64,000 nt of DNA from Phoebastria nigripes (lineage: Eukaryota > Chordata > Aves > Procellariiformes > Diomedeidae): NCBI GenBank assembly GCA_035582835.1, contig JAYKAV010002972.1, forward strand, positions 445,010-509,009, given 5' to 3'. Shown piece by piece: positions 12,914-25,500 of the stretch (positions within the stretch are counted from its first letter, which is position 1; each line of letters begins with the position of its first letter). The position numbers and the translations under genes were made by a program. The notes under the pieces are model-generated. The model was given only the letters and a program-made list of their open reading frames with translations. It was not told the DNA's origin and made no database searches.

Positions 12914-14929
12914 AGTACAAGATCTCACTTGTATTTCTGTAACAATTTGTAACTCTTGGCAAATCAATTAATATACTTCATATGGACAGATACAGTTTGG
13001 TATTGAATGTCTGTTATAGCTGGGTCTGGTACAGCTGTGCTTTCATGGCTGCAGCCTGTGCTCTTTCTTCACTCAAACATGGCAGACAGTCACTAGATTT
13101 TGCAGAGCTGTCAGTTAGGAAGTTTTTTAGAATTCTTTAGAAAGAATTACATACCACTTCATGGAGGGCCTATTTTGCTAAAGTGAACCCATTTTCTTGC
13201 TTCTTGAAGGGAATATAAGTGAAAAATGCTTNGGTGCTGTCAACCGCCCCCCTGCTCCCCAGCCAACTTCCCACCAAAATGGGCATGTGGTGGGGGAAAG
13301 TGCTCCACTACTCCCTAATCCACTATCCAACAGAGCCCTCTCCTCTCCCCATCAGGAGCTGCACATCATCCCGCTTCTATCCATTCCCATCATTTTCTCT
13401 CACTATTCACTTCCCCTTCTCTACTCAGTCGCTCCTTTACAGTATTCTGTATATATGCATTCTCATTATATTCCATAACACAGAAGAAAATTTCTGTTCC
13501 TGCTTCAGGATAGTCACNGCTACTGTATAGTGAACTACAAATGAGCTTTATGTAGTTAGAGGTGGGAAATGATCGGCTGTGGATGGATAGTATACATAGG
13601 GATTTATATGGATTAAGTTAAATTTTATTATTCATAAACTCCACAAGTATATTTGCATCAACTTTCAGTTAGTCAGAGAAAATGTTATATTTCATTTCTG
13701 CTTACATTTGGAGATAGTGCATGGACTGCCAGTGAGCTTTAGTCACTGATATAATATAGCAACTCTGGCCTGGTTCCAGAAAGACCTCTGGTTAATGGGC
13801 ATCAGATTGAATCCCTGCACTTTCAGTGTTTAGACTTCANGGAATATTATTGGACTGACAGTGTTCTTAAATAGAATAAAGTTATTTCAGCCAGATATTT
13901 ATATATACATAGAGACACTAAGTCTTTTTTCCATATTATCCATTTTATACCATTGTTTGGTGAAAAAATATTAAATATATTTTCAAATCATGGAAAGTAT
14001 GCATACCACAGATATCATTCTGTCTGTTAATAGGATTTTGCATGGATATTTCCTCTGAAGTAGACTTGCAAATTGAATTTCAAGCTTCCAAAGAAAAGTG
14101 AATTACTATGGGTTTAAATTTTTGCACCATGTCTATTTTTTGAGTTATNCTGTAGTTTTCATATTTGGCAAGAAAAGTACTGGGGTCTGGGCACAGGACT
14201 GGGTCTCAGAGGATCTGTGTTTATTTTCTTGCTTTGCTACAGACTTCCTATGTGTCCTCCACTGTACTTTTTCTTCCCCATCTGAGAATGGTCCCTTTGA
14301 AGGTTTACTGTGATACAAATAATGCAGAAGAAGCTAAGCAGATGGCTCAGAAAAACTTACAAGTCAGGCTGATTCCCTGTTTTACCTAAACTACTAAAGT
14401 GGCACAAGAAGAAAATATGTTACTTATGGCAAATGCATCACTGAGAAGCCTGGGTAATAACAAAAAACAACACCGATATTTAAAAATGAGGTTTTGTACA
14501 CTGAGGAAAGTGACAATGGCCTGTTAATGTCCTGCTGCTGAAACAGCAATAGTCTGTGGAATATATTTTTAAATTAAAGATACACAAAACCAGCTGTCCC
14601 CATAAAAGTCACACTCTCAAATAATACTTCCTTTTACCTATTACAGCATTTTCATTGGTACAATTTAAAAGACTGTACAAAAAATATTTTTTCTCTACTT
14701 TACAGAAAGAAAAGTGAGAAATTTTTGTAACAAATTCCAGCATTAGTACAACAATGGTGGTGAAATAAATCAATAGCCTCCGTCTTAAAAAAATCAAAAT
14801 TAACATTACATCAAGGCCTCTAGCTCCAGGCTACCTACCTAGTTTGCCCAAGAAAACAGAGAGAAATAATACTGTTGCTGAAACTAAATATACAAACTCT
14901 TAAACAAACAAGAGCTAAAAAGTCCAATA

Positions 14930-15300
14930 CTCTGGGGACACCTTATTGCGGCCTTTCAATACTTAAAGGGGGCTTATAAGAAAGATGAGGACAAACTTTT
15001 CAGTAGGGCCTGTTGCAGTAGGACAAGGGGTAATGGTTTTAAACTAAAAGAGAGTAGGTTTAGACTAGATACAGGGAAGAAATTTTTTACGATAAGGGTG
15101 GTGAAGCACTGGAACAGGTTGCCCAGAGAGGTGGTAGATGCCCCATCCCTGGAAACATTCAAGGTCAGGTTGGATGGGGCTCTGAGCACCCTGATCTAGT
15201 TGAAGATGTCCCTGCCCATGGCAGGGGGGTTGGACTAGATGACCTTTAAAGGTCCCTTCCAACCCAAACTATTCTATGATTCTATGATTCTGTGATTCTA
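14930..15300 (+). mobile_element. CR1 LINE 3' fragment (different subfamily)
   Basis: About 370 bases match the generic 3' end of an avian CR1: a segment encoding a decayed GDTLLRPF-like stretch, then a region corresponding to the conserved RFF..VV.HWNRLP block (here in the GTGAAGCACTGGAACAGG stretch near 15100-15120), CCCCATCCCTGGAA, the tail TGCCCATGGCAGGGGGGTTGG, and the terminal ATTCTATG-type repeats at about 15270-15300. Stops interrupt all frames. The tail differs from the copies at 18.8 kb and 49 kb, so it belongs to another CR1 subfamily. It lies antisense to ANGPT1. Confidence 0.93.
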
Positions 15301-17077
15301 CTCAGTGAACTAAAAACTCTCTGCTACCAGGTCCTATAAAGTCTAACAATTGTTAGTTTACATTCAACAGCTGATCTGGTTTCCCAAAGTAAAGCCTGGA
15401 GAGAAACAGTATTTTGGAGAGCTTGGAAACTGTGCTACCTAGATTTGTATGAATCACAGGACCATGTCAGTGGTTTGAACTGATGTGAATCATTTCAATG
15501 ACTCCCCCTCCTGTTTGCAACAAATTCCATCAACCTCTTGCCTCTGAGGACCCATACATCTGATTCTCCTCTACATAACTGATATTCTCCTGTCAACTTG
15601 CCTCTTGCTTGTTCCACTAATAATGTATCTATGCTCTCTTTCATTTTGTCATAAGATTTCCTAATCTCTTTATCATGCTGGTTCCAATATAAAGACTGTT
15701 CTCCTTAATTTTAACTATCAAAGGTCAATCATCACCTTAAGTACATGGTTCACTCATAGAAGATAGGATGCTCTCTATCCATCATCAGTTTCCACCTATA
15801 CCTGCAGCAATCCCAAAGTCTTGCTCACCTCAGCAGCACTGCCTCATCATTTAATCACATTCCTCCATGGATAGGACCAAAGGTAGTGAGTCATTGCAGC
15901 AATGGAAAACTTTTCCAAATACAAGAATGACTAAATACTGGAATGTATTTTCATAGGGAGGTGAAGGTATATTCAAGCTCTCTAAGGGTTCTGAGGTACA
16001 AATAGCTCAGCCAATTAAAAATTGTATTATTTCCCCCATTCTCCATCCCATGCCTTGCTTNGAAGTGCTGCTCCTGTATAATGAGTAGCAAAAACAGATG
16101 TGCNTGCAGGCTGAAATTACTGCTGTTCAAAATCCAGCATCAGTATATCTGCTTTCATTAACTAATATGTGGGATCATGAAGTGTGGTGCCTGAAATGCC
16201 AACACATGGTTACTTTTCCTGTTTAATTCTGGAGGGTCTGAGGACACAGGTCAGAGCACCAGTGTGTCATATCTGTACAGCTCCTAAGAACATCAAACAA
16301 TGTCAACAGACTATCAAGAGTGGGCTAGGTAGAGTCTGCACAGGAAAAGAGGAGAGGCTGTGTGTCTTCTGGGAGTTTCTTTCAACTTATGTCTTTATAG
16401 TTCTATGAATAATTCCTTTGACTTAAATTAAGAAACACTGCACTAAATGGGGCTTGCAGGATCTGACTCTTCTTACTCTATGGACATTTTACTTGCCACA
16501 GTGTAAGACTTGCAAAGAGACTGGCAGAGATAGTTTTCATCACATTTACAGACAGCCCTCTGTGTAATCATTTTGTGTAGATAAGAAGCCTAAGAATGTT
16601 CTAAAGGAAATTAATCACTTAGATGCTTCCATGCTATCAAAGGTTTCACACGTAGTGCAACATTGATTTTCCTGTTTCAGTTATCATTTGTTGTTATACA
16701 TTTACTGCTTCAGTATCCACCTTCTCATCTCAACTTTCTTCTATGCAGTCATCATCTGGGATAAATAGATTTTATTCTGCATTCCCAGAAACCCTTTTGG
16801 AGCTGTCTCATTTTGAAAGAGAAACAAGTATATTTTTAACATACATGTGTTCAGCATTACTCTTTTTAATCATAGATTCTTTAGGCTAATAAAAAGTAGT
16901 AAAGAGAATACAAACAGCCCAGAAAAAAAACAGAACCCTTCTGAAATCACCAGTTGGGAGTTATCCAGACTGAATCGAACTTTGCATAATGTTGGGGCTG
17001 GATTTAGGAAAAACAGCATGAAAATGATTTTCCATATTTTCTCAGACATGTTTTATCACTTCATGGTATTTGTTTTC

Positions 17078-17101
17078 TTTTTTTTTTTTTTTTTTTTTTT
17101 T
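17078..17101. repeat. Poly(T) run (24 bases)
   Basis: An uninterrupted T homopolymer in intron 7, giving a spurious poly-Phe frame. Confidence 0.95.
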
Positions 17102-18762
17102 AATGTACTATATTCAAATGTGAGACCTGGAACCTTAATTTTTTTTTCATGTCTTCCAAATGTACAAGGTACTGCCATAGCGTAAATGAAAGATGTTCCA
17201 CTTCTTGAGCTTTTCTTTTCATTTCAATACCCTTTCTGTATTTCAGATCTCCTTGATCTAATGCCCAGACCAGCTTGGAAACTTGTCTCTTTACTGGTTA
17301 TCACTTCTTCGTGAACTTGTATTATTTGAAACTAATGTAGAGTGCAGCCAGCCTACAAGTACTTATTTTTGCAAACAGTGTTGAAGAAGCAACATTTAAT
17401 GTGGGTCACTAGCAGAAAATCCTAACAGCTACCAAAATAAGGGAGTATCTAGTTTGTTTGGCAAAATTATTTCAAATGAACAGGAACTACAGTTTTGAAA
17501 AGGTATGCTGTTCTGTGTTTGAGGTACTGAAAGCAAACATGGCAAATGCCCNACAACTGTGAAGGAAAGGCACTGCGAGCAGGAGGTTGGGAACTGTGGT
17601 TTTCTACTTCAGAGGAATCATTTAAATTCTTAATGGCAGCTCCTCAGATAAAAAAACAGCATTCTCTGAAGGGTGGCCAGCTGTTTAGGACTCAATAATC
17701 AGGCTTTTATTTGGCCTGCTTTCTGGAGTTGCTTCTATCACAGATAGTGACGCTGGCAAGGAAAATGAAGTTTTTATGTCATAAGATGCATTCTTGTAAT
17801 AATTTCTAAAAAAGCCCAACATAATTTTGGTTTGCAAAATATCTGTTGGACATGTATCTGTCTGGACTAGGCACTAGTGCATTTGTCAAGCATGAAAAAC
17901 AGTTTAAATATGCATGTGGCTTACACTTCATTATTTCCAGAACTGTCACCGTGTTACTCAGTTATTTTCTTTAAATATTCAGATATGTTTGAGTAAAAAT
18001 AATTGAGGAATTCATCTGAAACCCAAAGGGCCAACAGAGATGGACAGAGCCTTTTTACCTCCTCATGTTTCCCTCTCTGTTTATTCCAGAATATTGTGAA
18101 TGGAACTGATTCCCCGTTGCCTAGACAGAGGAACTTCAGTTGTACTGTAAGGAGGCCACACAGACAGCATGAGTAGAGCTCATTCTGGCCTTTAATTGGA
18201 CTATGGAGTAGGACAGGAACCAAAACTGCAGTCATTAGTCCCAAGTCAAATTCCTTCTGATTTTTGTGGAAAAGTGACTTGAACATGGATACCAGAATTT
18301 ATCCCTGTTACTCAACATAATACTTTTTGAGGCCTGTACACCCTTTCTGATTTAATTTCTACCTTTTGAAATGCATCTCTCTTGTTTTTCTTGTTCAGCA
18401 AGAAGAATTTTCATGGATCAGTTTTCACAATTGTTTCCATATTCAGAAAATATGATTTATATCGCCAAAAGATCTCCCTTTCTTCTAATGAAAGTGGGTT
18501 TACTTTCCTTTCCTTTCCTAAATATTTCCCTGTTCATATAGACATCCTGGAGACCTAGACTGATTCAGGATGATTTTCCAGGGCTACTCTGCTGTCCATC
18601 AACATATTAAACCTAATCTATTTAAGAAATCTCCAAGTGCCTGTGTTATCAGCCAAGACAGAGAAGCAAATCCTATGCCCAAGTCCTTTAAAGGTTCTTT
18701 CTTTGAGACAAAGTTTATTACAGATGACAAAGGACATATCAAAATTTGAATAAAGTTTAAAA

Positions 18763-20165
18763 CATAGAATCATAGAAACATAGAATCATTGAATCATTTA
18801 GGTTGGAAAAGACCTTTAAGATCATCAAGTCCAACCGTTAACCTAGCACTGCCAAGTCCACCACCAAACCATGTTGCTAAGCGCCACATCTACACGTCTT
18901 TTAAATACTTCCGGGGTGGGGACTCAACCACTTCCCTGGGCAGCCTGTTCCAATGCTTAACCACTCTTTCAGTGAAGAATTTTTTCCTAATATCCAATCT
19001 AAACCTCCTCTGGTGCAACCTGAGGCCATTTCCTCTCGTCCTATCGCTAGTTGCTTGGCAGAAGAGACCAACACCCACCTCGCTACAACCTTCTTTCAGG
19101 TAGTTGTAGAGCACGATAAGGTCTCCCCTCAGCCTCCTCTCCTCCAGACTAAACAGTCCCAGTTCCCTCAGCTGCTCCTCATCAGACCTGTGCTCTAGAC
19201 CCTTCACCAGCTTTGTTGCTCTTCTTTAGGCATGCTCCAGCACCTCCATGTCTTTCTTGTAGTGAGGGGCCCAAAACTGAACACAGTAGTCAAGGTGCAG
19301 CCTCACCAGTGCCGAGTACAGGGGGACGATCACTTCCCTACTCCTGCTGGCCACACTATTTCTGATACAAGCCAGGATACTATTGGCCTTCTTGGCCACC
19401 TGGGCACACTGCCAGCTCATATTGAGCTGGCTGTCAACCAATACACCCAGGTCCTTTTCTGCCGGGCAGCTTTCCAGCCACTCTTCCCCAAGCCTGTAGC
19501 GTTGCATGGGGTTGCTGTGACCCAAGTGCAGGACCTGTCACTTAGCCTTGTTGAACCTCATACAACTGGCTTCGGCCCATCAATCCAGCCTGTCCAGATC
19601 CCTCTGTAGAGCCTTCCTACCCTCAGGCAGATCAACACTCCCGCCCAACTTGGTGTTGTCTGCAAACTTACTGAAGATGCGCTCGATCCCCTCATCCAGA
19701 TCATTGATAAAGATATTAAACAGAACTGGCCCCGAGACTCAGCCCTGGGGAACGCCACTTGTGACCAGCCACCAACTGGATTTAACTCCATTCACCACAA
19801 CTCTTTGGACCTGGCCATCCAGCCGTTTTTTTTACCCAGTGAAGAGTACACCTGTCCAGGCCATGAGCAGCCCGTTTCTCCNGGAGAATGCTGTGGGAAA
19901 CGGTGTCAAAGGTTTTACTAAAGTCTAGGTAGACCACATCCAGAGCCTTTCCCTCATCCACTAAGTGGATCACCTTGTCATAGAAAGAGATCAGGTTGGT
20001 CAAGCAGGACCTGCCTTTCACAAACTCATGCTGACTGGGCCTGATCACCTGGTTGTCCTGTACATGTCGCATGATAGCACTCAAGATGATCTGCTCCATA
20101 ACCTTCCCTGGCCCCGAGGTCAGACTGACAGGCCTGTAGTTCCCTGGATCATCCTTCTTGGAGGC
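18763..20165 (-). mobile_element. CR1 LINE, 5'-truncated and decayed
   Basis: On the minus strand this copy encodes the same ORF2 portion as the 49 kb copy, starting near [15 protein letters not shown] and running through [35 protein letters not shown], a [15 protein letters not shown] block, [13 protein letters not shown] and [10 protein letters not shown] to the 3' tail. The tail shows ATGATTCTATG repeats (at 18763-18800 as plus-strand CATAGAATCAT). The frame is broken into at least four pieces by indels and stops (about 19782-20165, 19558-19791, 19226-19525, 18890-19207), so it is a dead copy, older than the one at 49 kb. It is in sense orientation with ANGPT1, in intron 7. A GGCTAG short tandem sits at its 5' junction. 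Confidence 0.95.
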
Positions 20166-20183
20166 TAGGGCTAGGGCTAGGGC
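20164..20183. repeat. GGCTAG short tandem at CR1 5' junction
   Basis: Three GGCTAG units plus GGCT abut the 5' truncation point of the minus-strand CR1. On the other strand this is a CTAGCC tandem, which resembles but is not the telomeric CCCTAA unit. Confidence 0.85.
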
Positions 20184-22379
20184 TTGCTCTTTGGCCTTCA
20201 AAGTTAGTGGCACACCACTATTCATGTCTGTATGGCTAGACTTTCTTCCTCAACATACTAATATGGACTTGCTCACAGCGTGTATTGGAAAAAGTCCCTG
20301 CTCCATGGGATCCCATAGTTGTGTTCAGGAATTGCCTGGGAAAGTGCTACTTGGATCAGGCTAAAACTGCACCAGGAAAAGGGCAATCAATTAAATATAC
20401 ATAGGCAACTGTACATAATTTCTTAAGCCCATGTCCTGGTCCTGGTTGGTAGCACCTGAGGCAGTCTCAGGTCACAATCCCCAGCAGAGTTCCCAGACTG
20501 TTGGAGGGACAACAGTGCAGTCCTTCCCCAAAACTCCTTGCCTCTTCTTCTACTCTGGGCATGTTACATGGACTTATGATAGGCAGAAATCCCTTAAGTG
20601 TTTCCAAGTTGCTCTACTATCTTACTACAAATACAGTCTAGCATTCTGAAACAAAACAAGAAATTCTCTTGCTATTTTGCTATGAATGAATCCAGATGAG
20701 TCCTGAAAAGAAATCCTCCCTTAACATAAGCTTTAACATAAGTTACATTTTCAACATCTTTCTGATTCCTCAATAAAATATGTTGTCCCTATTCAGTCCA
20801 GAATAAATGTGACCAAAAAAGACACNGTTTTTGTTAGTAAATTCAGCCATCTTAGTTCACCCTCTGAGTAATACTCCTGGCATCTTCTCTGATTTTCACC
20901 ATAATTTTTAGAGCTATGTGTAACTCTGTCCTTTGACATTTTTCCTCACTTGACAAGTATTTGTCCCATCTTTTACTTACTTTTTTGAGCATCTTCTTCT
21001 ACTAATTTTTAAGGCCCCACATTATCCACTTTTACACTGCTGTTTTTATGTTTTGTTTAAATACTTCTAGCCTCTGTTTTGAGAAATTTCCTTTACTTAT
21101 ATTTATTCTTTGCCTAAGAGCGCCTCAGAATGGGTGCTCCACCTTCCCAAATCTGGGGAAACGGCATGCCATAGGCAGTGCCAGGCATGGCATTGCTGGA
21201 GGCAACGGAGGACAGAGCTGTCCTTTGTGTGCCATGGGATAGTCCTTGCTTTATGCAGGAGCTAAACTCATACAGATTGCTTCTAAATGCAGCTTTTGCA
21301 CTTCTACACTATGCAGTAGTGCCTTCTGACAAACCCCAGAGGACAGGGGCACTACTTTGTGTTCCACCTGGGCAGAGTCCTGTCAGCAGAAAGAGCAAAT
21401 TGCTCTCACTTCCATTTCTCTGGAGGCCCAGGGGGGAGGGAGGCAATCAGCATTTCTGAGAATCAAGTTACTTGAATTTAAAAATCTGAATACCAACCTA
21501 GTTTCACATGCTATGACTTGAATGTTTGGTTTATTTGTTTCTCTCCTAAGTCTTACGCTAACTAGATGTGCTGTAATAAATAATTTAGGATATTTTTCAT
21601 TTTCTTTCTCCAGCATTGTACTATCTGTTCAGATGAAGCAATGATTAAAAAAAAAAAAAAGATTAATAAAAGAATAAAATTAAACCATTTAGGTCATCCA
21701 TATCTCTTGTGTCTCCAAGGTTTTCTTCTTTTTTTAATAAGCAGATTTAAGTTTCCTACTTTTTTATCTTTAAAAAGAAAGGGAGAAAAATATTATTGGA
21801 AAAAGTTTTAATTTCATATAATAAACTATATAATAACTATATCGAACTATAATAAATGGCATGTTGCTGCTGATGATGAATCAAGGCTCTCCAGTACCTG
21901 ACACTTTGTTTTGTGTTTTATCTCCTCACAATAAGATCCAGCATTCTGTTTTTCCTCTTTATTTACACTGCATTTTTAGTTTGGAAATATCAGATGTTTT
22001 AACAGCATTTTGGTCTTTTCTTCCCATGTCCATTGTTTCAGTTTTATGCTTCTGAGGTACAAATCCTTCAAGTTGTAATGAAGAATCCATATCCTTTTTC
22101 TATTCAATCAGTTTTGAGTTCTGATGGTCTCAGATATGCTAAAAGTTATACAATTTTACCAGCCAGCATGATTAATAGATCATCCCTTGTTCTCAGATAT
22201 GTTGGTTTTACTCTAACCTTCCACCACTGAGAAATCAGATTTCTATTTTATTTTTACCCTCTTTACTCATTTTCGATGAAAATCAGTATCATATTATTGT
22301 CCTTTCTCATATTTAACAAGCGAACAATGAACAATATTTATCACTCAGCAGAGTCAAAAGAATTTCAATAGATTCTTAC

Positions 22380-22546
22380 CTGTAATTCTGCTTTTCATTT
22401 CCTATGTGAAATCTGTCATACTGTGAATATGCCCGGTTTCCTTCCCAGTCCATTAATTCAATTCTTAGAGAATATTGCCTCTGACTTGTTATTGCAAAGA
22501 TAAATTCATTTCCCAGCCAATGTTCACCTGATGGGCTACCAAAACC
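22380..22546 (-). CDS. ANGPT1: ANGPT1 exon 7 (fibrinogen-related domain core)
   Basis: This 167-base minus-strand exon has an acceptor ending TTTTTTCTAG and a donor TTACAG followed by GTAAGA. It starts in phase 0 and encodes 55 codons plus two bases of a split Arg codon, matching human residues 347-402. The protein runs GFGSPSGEHWLGNEFIFAIT, SQRQYSLRIELMDWEGNRAY, SQYDRFHIGNEKQNY. The GEHWLGNE block and LRIELMDWEGN are hallmark segments of the fibrinogen-related domain shared by angiopoietins and fibrinogen chains. Substitutions relative to human include Asn to Ser after GFG, Tyr to His before WLGNE and Met to Ser after RQY. The remaining part of the domain, including the calcium-binding loop and the main Tie2 contact surface, belongs to exons 8 and 9, which I could not find at lower coordinates. 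Confidence 0.97.
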
Positions 22547-25500
22547 CTAGAAAAAAGTTGGCAAAATAACTAGATGTAATTACTGTAATTGGTAGAATCT
22601 TTATACAATAATAAAACCATCATTATATTTTACCTATACATTCTAATTAATGGTCATCGCTTTCTGTGCTCCAGTTTGACTATCTCTATAAATGCATCTA
22701 CTAATATATACCACGTAGGAGTGTCATGCAGTTCAACTGATATTTGAAAGGACAGTTGAGGTTATCAGTTGAGAATCACTTTCCGATGACAAGATATTAA
22801 TAGTATGACGCTGTATTTGCATATCCTTCAGTGGGAATACTGGACATATAGTAATATTCTATAATACATTTTATATGGTGTTAATCCTAGTTATCATTAA
22901 GGCAATTAAGTCAAAACAGTATTCTGCTATATGCTATAAAAGTTTAAAAAAGTTTAAATTAGCCTAGATTATACACTGAATTCAAGTTAGCTGTGGATGA
23001 TAGCTCATGTTTTAATCTCTAAAGAAAAATGGACCATTCTTTTGCTGTTGAGTGTCTGCCACAACTGAAGGAGGGAGATTTTTATTTTAAAATCCTCTTC
23101 TGTATGTAAGACCTGCTGGACAGGACAGCGTCTTTGAGTGATCCTCAGTTGTAACATTTATTTACTTCATTCTTGGTCCATTAAAGCTCATATTGGCTAA
23201 GATTTTGGCTACTACGAAGTTATTTTTTTCTCACCCTGCTGAGGTGAAATAAGATATCTATATATGTTTTGATGCTTTGAAATCTTTAACTTAAGGAGTT
23301 AGGAGTTTTCCTATAGACTATCCAAAGCACAGGAGAGGGTACTGTAACTTTATTTTCTAAGAATGAAAAATAAACAGCAGTAGAATATTTAAGGTACCTA
23401 ACTCTCCTCACTTTTGATATATTCAGATGATCTTATTTCCAGTTAAGCAAACTATACAATTTTCAAACATGGAAAAATAATAATAAAAGAAAAAGTATAA
23501 CCAGTTTTCAAAATGTAATCCTAGACCTATATCTTTGTGCATCTTCCAGGTTTTAAACTTGTTTAAATTTTAGTGAATATTTTACTACATTAAATTTAAG
23601 GTTTTATTTAATGTAATTAATTTAATTTACTTTATATTAAAATTATTTTTCTTTATAAACTCTTAGTTCATACCAGAGAACTCTTAGCTCCATTTTTGTT
23701 CTCTTTAAACAATACAAATTATTTTAAACCGTAACCTTTACTTGTGAAGAACTATTTCAACATGACTATGCTTATTCATATTTCTTAAGCTAGGAAAAAT
23801 GAGAACTGGAAATCTCCTGATTTGCTTACAGCGATGTGCTGAGAGTGTTTTAGAAGACCCTTGTGAAAAATTCCTGATCAAATTAAATGAAAGATTGGAT
23901 GATTTTCTTGCCTGTGATAAAAATTCACCATCTGTTACTAAGCTGTGACTGCCAGATATAGCAAAGAAATAAACAATAAAACAATCCTGGTTTTGGAATA
24001 GATTAGACTGTATCCAATCTCAAATATTTTCCTTTGTCATTCATTATAGGAAGTTACTTTCCCCCTGCACTCCCCATCACAGTATTTAACAGACAACATT
24101 TGCTCTCAGTTTCAGATCATGAATTAAACCATGTGATCTGCCATTGATTGAGCTAGTGTAATTTTCAAGAACAAGTCTGAACATTTCCAGAAAGCACATA
24201 TTTTTTAAAGGGGGGTAAAATTAAGAGACTTCCTTGGGTCTAGAAGTAATGGGTAATGGGAAATGTGTCCGTGAGACACGTTGGCAAGAAATTGATCTTC
24301 TCTATGTGACATTTCAGTCACTCCTAATGTGAGATGGAAACACTGAAAGTACAGCCCTTTCTCTCTCCTGTTCTTTATTGCATTGCCCTGGCTCCAGCCC
24401 TGACTAGTTGGGTCTATTGGGGATGAAATCCTGCCTCCCCAGAGGCCATGCGGCAGCTGAGTGAAGCTGCAGTGCAGCTAATACTTCACTCAGGCAATGC
24501 ATAGGTATACCAGCTGCAAACTTCTAAAGAAACTTAATTTAAAAAATTTAGAAGCTTAAAAGTTTATGACTGGATCAAAAAAATAATAATGGAGGGATTT
24601 TTTTGTTGTTCCTACAGGGAATTACATTAGAAAGCACTCTACTCAGGGGTCATTTTTGTTTTAACTAGCCTACCTGAGCAGGTATTTGGTGCTCACTTAT
24701 ACTAGAGGCTGAGAAGACATGCCACGTTTGGCTACGCTGAGCTGAGTACACTAGTTTAGGTTTCAAATAAGCATGTCTGCCTTTTGGCTTGGAGACCATC
24801 AAATGATACCCATGAACACAGTGTTTAGTCTGCAAGAATTTAAATTCAGTAGTCTGTGGTGAGTCTCAGAGAAGACTCAAACTGAAATATGGGAGGATAC
24901 TATCAGTTGGCTTTTCTTTTCCTGTACATTATTTCATTATATCCTCTTTCTCAAGTAGATGATTTCCTACGTAAGTCCCTGTAAATACTGGTTGTAGCTA
25001 ATACTGATGATATCTTGCTTTGACCACATCAGTCTTCCAGTGTGAGCTGCTGCTCCTTAAGCTTTCCCATGATGATGCTTCTGTATCTCTCACCTACTGC
25101 TTTGAACGCATTCGCATGCTTATTTGGCCTCATACATACTTCCTAAAATAAAAAAGCTTGTTCCTCACCTGCATAAACCCTGTCTACAGCTGACATACCC
25201 TTCTGTAGTTTTCACTGTTTTCTATCTGTTCCTTTGATCCTTTCCATCTCTTTGCCTTGTCTCTCTGCCCTATGACTGTCACACATGGTCTCTCCTGTTC
25301 TAGCAGCTTTGGCAGTGTCATACCAGAGCAGTCAGTGGTTTGTCTCTGACATCCTCTTTCACCAGTGGTCATTGCCACTTGTCTCAGAGGAAGGGAAAAT
25401 ATGCTCTGCAGTGACTACCTAACAGGCAGTTTGTCTCCCTAAAATCCAGAAGGCAGAAGTTGGAGCATAGGTGTTTCTTTGCAGTCTACATTGTTTCTTA

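Larger units (their letters stand above)
1..22379 (-). other. ANGPT1: ANGPT1 intron 7 (5' part, continues beyond window)
   Basis: This begins at the exon 7 donor (GTAAGA). No sequence matching exon 8 (LYLKGHTGTAGK-type) or exon 9 (WWFDACGP-type) was seen by eye on the minus strand, so the intron is inferred to run past position 1. It contains an ERV LTR fragment (1-495), two CR1 pieces (about 14930-15300 and 18763-20165), a 39-bp direct repeat (2472-2510 and 2816-2854), several A or T homopolymers, and otherwise AT-rich unnamed sequence. If exon 8 were found by search inside this stretch, the intron boundary would move. Confidence 0.75.

Noticed and set aside
18789..19928. Plus-strand frames of 80-126 codons over the CR1 at 18.8-20.2 kb
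   Set aside because: They are antisense shadows of the minus-strand CR1 ORF2 remnant.
1..22379. ANGPT1 exons 8 and 9
   Set aside because: I looked on the minus strand for sequences encoding the LYLKGHTGTAGK, CMCKCALMLTGG and WWFDACGP segments and saw none; the intron seems to run out of the window. A translated search would settle this.
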